From SUP05 sp964577715 (GTDB lineage Bacteria > Pseudomonadota > Gammaproteobacteria > PS1 > Pseudothioglobaceae), in assembly GCA_964577715.1 (NCBI GenBank), contig CAZOAA010000050.1, positions 1 to 7,295 on the forward strand: DNA of 7,295 nt, given 5' to 3'. Within the stretch, counting starts at the first letter, position 1. Every line of letters starts with the position of its first letter. Below are positions 1-5,495 of this stretch, piece after piece. The translations under genes and the position numbers were made by a program. Below the pieces are notes generated by a model. The model had not been told where the DNA came from. It was given only the letters and a program-made list of their open reading frames with translations, and did no database searches.

Positions 1-11
1 TCAATAACTTC

Positions 12-974
12 ATGTCAATTGCTTTTACACCTGGAGAACCTGCTGGAATAGGTCCTGATTTGGCTATTATTTATGCCCAGCAAAAAACAGATAAAAACTT
101 ATTAGTTTTTACTGATCCAGACTTGTTAATTAAACGTGCAAAAAAAATAAACCTAAACATTAAAATTAAAGAGTCTGATAGTATTTCTAACCAAGGTGAA
201 ATTTGTGTTTTTCCCATCAAATTAAAAAACGATGTTAAAGCAGGAACGTTAAACGTAGAAAATGCAGCTTTTGTATTAGAAACATTAAATACCGCAACTC
301 AGTTTTGCTTATCGTCAAAATGCGAAGCACTACTAACAGGACCAGTACATAAAGGTATTATTAATCAATCAGGTGTTGAATTTACTGGACATACTGAATA
401 TTTAGCAAAAATCAGTAGCACTGATCAGACTGTTATGATGCTATCAACTAAAGGTCTAAGTGTAGCATTAGCAACAACACATCTAAGTCTAGCGCAAGTT
501 CCTAGTCATATTCAAACAGAAACACTAACTAAAACAATAGAAATTATTCATCACTTCTTACTATCACAAGGCATTAAAAAACCAAGTATATCAGTTTGTG
601 GACTCAACCCTCATGCTGGAGAAGATGGCCATTTGGGCCGAGAAGAGATTGAAATTATTAATCCAATTATTAACCAACTTAACCAAAAAGGTTATCGCTT
701 AACAGGATCTGTGCCTGCTGATACAGCTTTTACGCCTGATGCCTTAAATAATGTTGATGTTGTATTGTGCATGTACCATGACCAAGGGTTACCTGTACTT
801 AAAACACTCGGCTTCAAAAAAGCGGTCAATGTTACTCTTGGGCTGCCTTTTATTCGTACCTCTGTTGACCACGGAACAGCATTAGAGCTTGCGGGTACTG
901 GTAATATAAGCCTAGGAAGTTTTAATACTGCACTTGAATATACCCAAACGCTGATTAATCATGCAAAATCATAA
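12..974 (+). CDS. pdxA: 4-hydroxythreonine-4-phosphate dehydrogenase PdxA
   Basis: PdxA oxidises 4-phosphohydroxy-L-threonine with NAD+ in the DXP-dependent pathway to pyridoxal phosphate; the product decarboxylates and is condensed by PdxJ. It is a cytosolic, metal-dependent homodimer. The 320-residue protein opens with the family signature TPGEPAGIGPDL (residues 6-17). It also has TGPVHK (109-114), GHTE (126-129), and the three histidines expected to bind the divalent metal: H157 in ATTH, H201 in NPHAGEDGH and H256 in MYHDQG. K264, N273 and R282 fit the substrate-binding positions. E. coli PdxA is 329 residues, so this is essentially complete. The ATG at 12 places the signature a few residues earlier than in E. 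coli, has no Shine-Dalgarno sequence, and the frame is open to the window edge, so a slightly earlier start is possible. The 3' end overlaps rsmA by 14 nt. Its place ahead of rsmA-apaG-apaH supports true PdxA over a catabolic PdxA-like paralogue. Confidence 0.96.
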   Translation: MSIAFTPGEPAGIGPDLAIIYAQQKTDKNLLVFTDPDLLIKRAKKINLNIKIKESDSISNQGEICVFPIKLKNDVKAGTLNVENAAFVLETLNTATQFCLSSKCEALLTGPVHKGIINQSGVEFTGHTEYLAKISSTDQTVMMLSTKGLSVALATTHLSLAQVPSHIQTETLTKTIEIIHHFLLSQGIKKPSISVCGLNPHAGEDGHLGREEIEIINPIINQLNQKGYRLTGSVPADTAFTPDALNNVDVVLCMYHDQGLPVLKTLGFKKAVNVTLGLPFIRTSVDHGTALELAGTGNISLGSFNTALEYTQTLINHAKS

Positions 975-1725
975 AGCTAGAAAACGCTTTGGGCAAAATT
1001 TTTTAACCGATAGCAGGATTATCGATCGTATTATTACTACGATTGCACCGAAAAAAAACGACAATCTACTTGAAATTGGCCCAGGACAAGGGGCAATGAC
1101 ATTGCCTTTATTGGAAAAACTAGAGCAGTTACATGTTATTGAAATAGATACAGACCTAATTAGCATACTGCAGTCTTTTAATAAAGATAACTTAATCATT
1201 CACCAAGGCGATGCTCTTAAGTTTGATTTAACAACACTTCCAATGCCAATTAGGGTTGTAGGTAATTTACCTTATAACATTTCTTCACCCATCTTGTTTC
1301 ACCTATTAGAAAAAAGAGATAGAATTAAGGACATGACCTTTATGCTACAAAAAGAAGTAGTTGAGCGCATGATTGCAAAAAAAGGCAATAAAACCTATGG
1401 GCGATTAAGCGTGATGATGCAGGCTTTTTTTGAAGTAGAGATGATTTTTATTGTGCCTCCTGAATCCTTCGAACCAAAACCAAAAATAGATTCTGCTATT
1501 GTTTATCTAAAGCCACTAAAAAAATCTTTGGTTAATGATATTAATATATTTGAAAAGGTGGTCAAAACAGCTTTCGCACAACGCAGAAAAACATTGAGAA
1601 ATTGTTTAAAATCTTTATTAACACAAAAACAGACAAGTGTTGATTTGTCACAAAGAGCGGAAATGCTGAGTATTGATGATTTTATTGCACTAACATCTGA
1701 TTATGAAAAACAATATAAAAGTTGA
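961..1725 (+). CDS. rsmA: 16S rRNA (adenine1518-N6/adenine1519-N6)-dimethyltransferase RsmA (KsgA)
   Basis: RsmA transfers four methyl groups from S-adenosylmethionine to two adjacent adenines in the 3'-terminal hairpin of 16S rRNA, a late checkpoint in 30S subunit assembly; loss of the enzyme gives kasugamycin resistance in E. coli. The 254-residue protein carries the family N-terminus RKRFGQNFL (7-15), SAM-binding motif I EIGPGQG (38-44), the acidic loop VIEIDTD (59-65), GDALKFD (83-89) and catalytic motif IV NLPYNISSP (102-110). The later QKEVVERM, YGRLSVMMQ and VPPESFEPKPKIDSA segments follow, and the basic FAQRRKTLRNCLK region (205-217) marks the C-terminal domain. E. coli KsgA is 273 residues. 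The start ATG lies inside the end of pdxA and the stop lies inside apaG (23-nt overlap). No Shine-Dalgarno sequence precedes the ATG, so translational coupling to pdxA is likely. Orthology is unambiguous from motifs and synteny. Confidence 0.97.
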   Translation: MQNHKARKRFGQNFLTDSRIIDRIITTIAPKKNDNLLEIGPGQGAMTLPLLEKLEQLHVIEIDTDLISILQSFNKDNLIIHQGDALKFDLTTLPMPIRVVGNLPYNISSPILFHLLEKRDRIKDMTFMLQKEVVERMIAKKGNKTYGRLSVMMQAFFEVEMIFIVPPESFEPKPKIDSAIVYLKPLKKSLVNDINIFEKVVKTAFAQRRKTLRNCLKSLLTQKQTSVDLSQRAEMLSIDDFIALTSDYEKQYKS

Positions 1726-2074
1726 GGTTCAAGTTACTTATTTGGCTAATCAGTCAGATATTCCTAGAAGCCAATATGCATATGCATATACAATTACCAT
1801 CACTAATAATGGTGAAATAGGTGCACAATTGCGCACACGTCATTGGCATATACAAGACGAAAGTGGCGATGTTGAAGATGTTATCGGGGAAGGCGTTATT
1901 GGGCAACAGCCTCATCTAGCACCTGGTGAGAGTTTCCAGTATTCATCTGGCGCAGTAATCAAAACCCAGACTGGCTCTATGAAAGGCACTTATGGCATGA
2001 TTAACGACGAAGGCGAACGATTTAAAGCCAATATAGCCGAGTTTGTACTTAGCGAACCTTATACACTTCACTAA
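1703..2074 (+). CDS. apaG: ApaG family protein (Co2+/Mg2+ efflux-associated)
   Basis: This 123-residue protein is a full-length ApaG (E. coli, 125 residues), a small single-domain protein with an immunoglobulin/fibronectin-III-like beta-sandwich fold. The family hallmark is clear at residues 62-84: GEGVIGQQP, then LAPGESFQYSSG, followed by GSMKGTYGMI (91-100). RHWHIQD (46-52) and the YAYAYTITI strand (25-33) also fit the family. Mutants in Salmonella (corD) were linked to cobalt resistance and magnesium efflux, but the biochemical role of ApaG is unsettled. Related domains occur in F-box and polymerase-interacting eukaryotic proteins, which suggests protein binding. The start ATG at 1703 lies 23 nt inside rsmA and the stop shares one base with the apaH start (TAATG), so apaG sits in the middle of a coupled operon. 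No signal peptide or membrane segment is present. Confidence 0.95.
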   Translation: MKNNIKVEVQVTYLANQSDIPRSQYAYAYTITITNNGEIGAQLRTRHWHIQDESGDVEDVIGEGVIGQQPHLAPGESFQYSSGAVIKTQTGSMKGTYGMINDEGERFKANIAEFVLSEPYTLH

Positions 2075-2871
2075 TGTCTGATTATTTAATTGGTGATGTT
2101 CAAGGATGTTTTGACTCACTACAAAACCTATTAAAAAAAATTAAATTTTCCGCCGATAAGGACCAACTATTTTTTTTAGGTGATGTGGTAAATCGCGGTG
2201 ATAAATCATTAACTACATTGCGCTTTATTAAAAATTTAGATAGTAACGCTAGAATGATTCTAGGTAATCATGATTTTCACCTATTAGCTTGTGCGCTTAC
2301 ACCAATTAAGCAAAACCCAAAAGATACTTTCACAGATATTCTAAATGCTGATGATCGAGACGATTTAATTGAGTTTTTATTGCAACAACCTCTAGCAATA
2401 ACACATAAAGATGCAATCTTAGTGCATGCAGGAATTCCGCCTAATTGGGATCAAGATATCACTTTAAAACAATCTTCCCTTGTTCAAAAACACTTACAAG
2501 GCGATAGAGTAGGTAGTTTTTTATTAAATATGTATGACAACAAACCTAATAAATATCAAGACAATCTTAGTGAATTAGACGCTTGTCGATACACGATTAA
2601 CGCCCTAATGAGGATGCGCTTTTGTAAAAGTGATGGTGAATTAGAATTTGACCATAAAGTCAATTACGACCAAGCTCCAAAAGGATATAAAGCTTGGTTT
2701 CTGCACCCTAGTCGAAAACTAAAAAATACCGATATATTTTTTGGACATTGGTCAGATTTGGCCAATGTTAAGCAGGCACATATCTATCCAATGGATCAAG
2801 GTTGTATCTGGGGCGGTAGCTTAAGCGCAATTAGACTAGAAGATAGAAAAATATTCTCAGTTAATTGTTAA
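2074..2871 (+). CDS. apaH: Symmetrical bis(5'-nucleosyl)-tetraphosphatase ApaH
   Basis: ApaH cleaves diadenosine tetraphosphate symmetrically to two ADP. In E. coli it also removes Np4 caps from RNA 5' ends, linking it to stress-dependent mRNA decay. The 265-residue protein has the phosphoprotein-phosphatase metal motifs in order: GDVQG (7-11), GDVVNRG (36-42), GNHD (64-67), HAG (118-120) and FGHW (223-226), plus the ApaH-typical MRMRFC (179-184) and DQGCIWGG (241-248). Glutamine replaces the histidine of the generic GDxHG motif, which is a common variant in ApaH proteins and not a sign of inactivation. E. coli ApaH is about 280 residues; the difference is a shorter C-terminal tail. Its ATG overlaps the apaG stop by one base, a classical termination-reinitiation arrangement. 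It is the last gene of the operon and runs head-on towards dapF, with about 10 nt between the stop codons. Confidence 0.96.
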   Translation: MSDYLIGDVQGCFDSLQNLLKKIKFSADKDQLFFLGDVVNRGDKSLTTLRFIKNLDSNARMILGNHDFHLLACALTPIKQNPKDTFTDILNADDRDDLIEFLLQQPLAITHKDAILVHAGIPPNWDQDITLKQSSLVQKHLQGDRVGSFLLNMYDNKPNKYQDNLSELDACRYTINALMRMRFCKSDGELEFDHKVNYDQAPKGYKAWFLHPSRKLKNTDIFFGHWSDLANVKQAHIYPMDQGCIWGGSLSAIRLEDRKIFSVNC

Positions 2872-2881
2872 GTGCTTCCCT

Positions 2882-3694
2882 TTAAATATCAATCCAACCT
2901 TCAAAAACAAATTGCGCAGGGCCTGATAAAAATACGTGCTCATTTTTGTTATATTCAATCAGTGCATCTCCACCTCTTAAATGAGTAGTAACCTGAGAAT
3001 CTAATTGCCCTATTCTCACACCATGAATAACTGCAGCACAAGCACCTGAACCACATGCCAATGTCTCCCCTGCCCCACGCTCATAAACACGCAGATTAAT
3101 CTCATTTCGGCCTATAATTTGCATAAAGCCAATATTGGCTTGATTGGGCAATAGCTCACTTTGCTGGATTTGAAGCGCTATGGATTCTACATCAATAGAA
3201 TCAACATCATCAACAATCATCACACAATGTGGGTTTCCAGTAGAAACCACTCCTACTTCATAATCTTCGATTGAATAATAAAGAGATTCTTTTGTAGCAA
3301 TCAATGGGATATCGCTTGGATTAAATACAGGCTGACCCATATCAACACGCACGCTATTGTCGTCATTAATAAACAAACTAATAATGCCAGACATGGTTTC
3401 GACATTAATTGGGTTTTTGTCACTTAAGCCTTTTTCACGAACGAATCGTGCAAAACAACGAGCACCGTTGCCACATTGCTCAACTTCAGATCCATCTGAA
3501 TTATAAATAACATAACGAAAATCAACCTCTGCTGTTGTGCTTGACTCAATCATTAGTAATTGATCAAATCCAATACCGAAGTGTCGATGTGCTAAAGCCG
3601 TAATATGTTCAGCACTAAAAGTAATATCACCTGCAGTATTATCAACAACCATAAAGTCGTTGCCCAATCCATGCATTTTTGTAAAATTAATCAT
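2882..3694 (-). CDS. dapF: Diaminopimelate epimerase DapF
   Basis: DapF converts LL-diaminopimelate to meso-diaminopimelate, the cross-linking residue of Gram-negative peptidoglycan and the precursor of lysine. It is a cytosolic, PLP-independent two-base racemase. With the start chosen here it has 270 residues (E. coli 274) and begins MINFTKMHGLGNDF, matching the conserved family N-terminus. The two catalytic cysteines are present: C74 in QCGNGARCFARF and C214 in ACGSGACAA. GNPHC (153-157) and YERGAGET (204-211) are also intact. The frame is open upstream to a TTG at 3721, which would add nine residues unlike the family, so I prefer ATG at 3694; the adjacent ATG at 3697 is equally possible. 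No Shine-Dalgarno sequence precedes either. The gene is single, convergent with apaH and divergent from the DUF971 gene, so it probably has its own promoter within 3738-3766. Confidence 0.96.
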   Translation of the reverse strand: MINFTKMHGLGNDFMVVDNTAGDITFSAEHITALAHRHFGIGFDQLLMIESSTTAEVDFRYVIYNSDGSEVEQCGNGARCFARFVREKGLSDKNPINVETMSGIISLFINDDNSVRVDMGQPVFNPSDIPLIATKESLYYSIEDYEVGVVSTGNPHCVMIVDDVDSIDVESIALQIQQSELLPNQANIGFMQIIGRNEINLRVYERGAGETLACGSGACAAVIHGVRIGQLDSQVTTHLRGGDALIEYNKNEHVFLSGPAQFVFEGWIDI

Positions 3695-3730
3695 CATGGT
3701 GGATATTTTATCTACATACAACTCTCAAGG

Positions 3731-3757
3731 TTAACTAATAATAACTTCTGATAAAAT
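3731..3757 (+). promoter_or_regulatory. Candidate extended -10 promoter for the DUF971-rseP-bamA operon
   Basis: TAAAAT at 3752-3757 (five of six matches to TATAAT) is preceded by TG at the right spacing, forming an extended -10 element TGATAAAAT (3749-3757). A weak -35 candidate, TTAACT, lies at 3731-3736 with a 15-base spacer. Transcription would begin around 3763-3765, about 20 nt upstream of the ATG at 3786. This is the only intergenic space ahead of the operon, so some promoter is expected here. The exact hexamers are inferred from consensus in an AT-rich background. Confidence 0.4.
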
Positions 3758-3766
3758 CATTTTTAA
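3738..3766 (-). promoter_or_regulatory. Candidate sigma70-type promoter for dapF
   Basis: Read on the minus strand, a TTAAAA hexamer (3766-3761, four of six matches to TTGACA) is followed after 17 bases by TATTAT (3743-3738, five of six matches to TATAAT). Transcription would start near 3731, giving a leader of about 35 nt before the dapF ATG. The region is very AT-rich, so such matches arise easily by chance. A second pair, TTAACC (3734-3729) and TAAAAT (3710-3705) with an 18-base spacer, is also possible but would give an almost leaderless mRNA. The call rests on position and consensus only. Confidence 0.35.
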
Positions 3767-3785
3767 ATAAAATTCAAGCAAAACT

Positions 3786-4139
3786 ATGCAAACACCTACC
3801 AATATTAAACTCGATAAATCAAAAACAACACTGACTATTACTTTTGACAATACTGACTATCCTCTTAGCGCTGAATACTTAAGAGTTTACTCGCCTTCTG
3901 CCGAAGTTGTTGGACATGGCCCTGGCCAGGAAGTTTTACAGACTGACAAAGAAGGAGTTACAATTTCACGGATTGAGCCAACAGGCAATTATGCTGTTGT
4001 TTTGTTTTTTAGCGATGGTCATGACACAGGAATATATTCTTGGGAACACCTTTATCATATTGCCACTAATCATGACTCTTTGTGGGCTGATTATCTTAAA
4101 AAACTAAAAGATGCAGGTCATACTCATTCATCACTATAG
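3786..4139 (+). CDS. DUF971 domain protein (gamma-butyrobetaine hydroxylase-like N-terminal family)
   Basis: This 117-residue cytosolic protein is a stand-alone DUF971/GBBH-like_N domain. The family core is clear: LSAEYLRVYSPSAEV (27-41), GHGPGQ (43-48), then GNYAVVLFFSDGHDTGIYSWEHLY (67-90), with the conserved GHDTGIYSW block at 78-86. It ends in a short charged, His-containing tail. The same domain forms the N-terminal part of gamma-butyrobetaine hydroxylases and the C-terminal part of the plastid Fe-S carrier HCF101, where it follows an Mrp-type ATPase. No enzymatic activity is established for the short bacterial form, and I do not assign one; a role near iron or Fe-S proteins is only a suggestion from the fusion. 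It is the first gene after the divergent promoter region, with rseP starting 6 nt after its stop, so it is probably co-transcribed with rseP and bamA. The start has no good Shine-Dalgarno sequence but gives a family-like length. Confidence 0.9.
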   Translation: MQTPTNIKLDKSKTTLTITFDNTDYPLSAEYLRVYSPSAEVVGHGPGQEVLQTDKEGVTISRIEPTGNYAVVLFFSDGHDTGIYSWEHLYHIATNHDSLWADYLKKLKDAGHTHSSL

Positions 4140-4145
4140 AGCTTA

Positions 4146-5483
4146 ATGGAAGTATTAATTGCACTGGTTTCATTTGCTGTTACCATTGGTATTTTAGTAA
4201 CAGTTCATGAATTTGGACATTTTTGGGTTGCTAAAAAATCAGGTGTTAAAGTCCTAAGGTTTTCCATTGGTTTTGGCAAGGTTTTAAAATCATGGCAACG
4301 TGGTGAAACACGCTACACCATATGTGCTCTACCACTGGGTGGTTATGTCAAGATGCTGGATGAAAACGAGTCTGAAGTTGAGGCGTCAGAAAAACACAGG
4401 GCATTTAATAATCAAAGTGTTTACAAGCGCATCGCTATTGTAATTGCAGGGCCTGCGGCTAATTTTATTTTTGCTATTTTCGCCTATACTTTTATTTTTT
4501 ATATAGGAACAACAAGTATTAAGCCTATTGTTGGAGCTATTGAAAAAAACAGTATTGCTATGCATGCTGGCTTACAAACCGGAGATCAGTTATTAAGTAT
4601 TAATGATCAAGCGATACAAACCATTGAAGAGTTTTCTATTAATTTTATCCAAGAATTAGATAATAATCCTTTACAACTAAAAGTGCTTTCAAGTACAAAA
4701 AATTTAAAAAAAATAGAGTTATCTTTAGATAATGATTTTTTAAACAATCCTGAACAAGGTATTGAAAAATATTTAGGATTTCAATTCTCTATGCCAAAAA
4801 TTAAACCAATAATTGATCAAGTTATTAACGATAGCCCTGCACAAATTGCCGGACTTCAATCTAATGACGAAATACTAAAAGTTAACGGTAAAAATATAGA
4901 CACTTGGCAAAAATTTGTAAATATTATTAAAAATAGCCCTAATCAAGAAATGCAATTAAAAATTAGGCGCAATAGTACAATCGTTGAGCTATCACTCACC
5001 CCAAAAATTACAAACGGTATAGCAAAAATAGGCGTTAGTGTCTTAATCCCTGAGAACTATCTTGATAAATGGAAAGTTATTGTTAAAAAGAACCTTGTAG
5101 ATTCTTTTGTATCTGCCAACACCAAGGTGTATGAATTAACTAAACTTAATCTTTTAATGATTAAAAAAATGATTTTAGGTGAAGCATCACTAAAACAAAT
5201 TAGTGGTCCAGTCAGTATTGCGGACTATGCAGGGAAGACTGCGCAAATTAGCCTAGTTTCATTTTTATCTTTTTTAGCACTTATTAGCATCGGTCTAGGT
5301 TTGTTAAATTTATTACCAATTCCGCTCCTAGATGGAGGGCATTTATTACTTTATTTAATTGAAATTTTAAAAGGTTCTCCAGTTAGTCAAATATTTCAAC
5401 AAATTTTGTTAAAATTTGGGCTGTTTGTTATCTTATCGTTAACCATTGTGGCAATGTATAATGACTTGTCACGATTATTGTAA
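4146..5483 (+). CDS. rseP: RIP metalloprotease RseP (site-2 protease)
   Basis: RseP is an inner-membrane zinc protease that cuts within membrane segments. In E. coli it cleaves RseA after DegS to release sigma E, and it also clears leftover signal peptides. The 445-residue protein (E. coli 450) has the zinc motif HEFGH (21-25) in the first membrane segment (about 3-28) and a second segment around 97-120 containing GPAANF (102-107). Two periplasmic PDZ domains follow (about 125-195 and 218-288). A further hydrophobic block is at about 370-405 with NLLPIPLLDGGHL, where D396 is the third zinc ligand, and a final segment lies at about 420-438. All catalytic residues are present. The ATG is 6 nt after the DUF971 stop; TAGAG at 4137-4141 is a weak Shine-Dalgarno sequence. 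bamA follows after 12 nt, as in E. coli. Unlike E. coli, the upstream gene is not cdsA. Substrates such as RseA cannot be confirmed from this window. Confidence 0.97.
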   Translation: MEVLIALVSFAVTIGILVTVHEFGHFWVAKKSGVKVLRFSIGFGKVLKSWQRGETRYTICALPLGGYVKMLDENESEVEASEKHRAFNNQSVYKRIAIVIAGPAANFIFAIFAYTFIFYIGTTSIKPIVGAIEKNSIAMHAGLQTGDQLLSINDQAIQTIEEFSINFIQELDNNPLQLKVLSSTKNLKKIELSLDNDFLNNPEQGIEKYLGFQFSMPKIKPIIDQVINDSPAQIAGLQSNDEILKVNGKNIDTWQKFVNIIKNSPNQEMQLKIRRNSTIVELSLTPKITNGIAKIGVSVLIPENYLDKWKVIVKKNLVDSFVSANTKVYELTKLNLLMIKKMILGEASLKQISGPVSIADYAGKTAQISLVSFLSFLALISIGLGLLNLLPIPLLDGGHLLLYLIEILKGSPVSQIFQQILLKFGLFVILSLTIVAMYNDLSRLL

Positions 5484-5495
5484 TTAACTAAATTT

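Noticed and set aside
969..1199. 76-codon open frame on the minus strand
   Set aside because: It lies entirely opposite well-supported rsmA codons and its translation resembles no family; it is a shadow of rsmA.
2092..2106. GDVQG in ApaH as a lost metal-binding histidine
   Set aside because: Glutamine at this place (GDxQGC) is common in ApaH proteins, and the other metal motifs are intact.
2133..2177. A8 (2133-2140) and T8 (2170-2177) tracts in apaH as phase-variable slippage sites
   Set aside because: Runs of this length are expected in such AT-rich coding sequence, the frame is intact, and ApaH is not a typical phase-variable product.
2850..2900. Bidirectional terminator between apaH and dapF
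   Set aside because: I could find only short AT pairings and no stable stem followed by a T-run in either direction.
3907..4107. 66-codon frame on the plus strand within the DUF971 gene
   Set aside because: It is an out-of-frame reading inside a protein with clear family motifs, and is hydrophobic only because of the T-rich codon positions.
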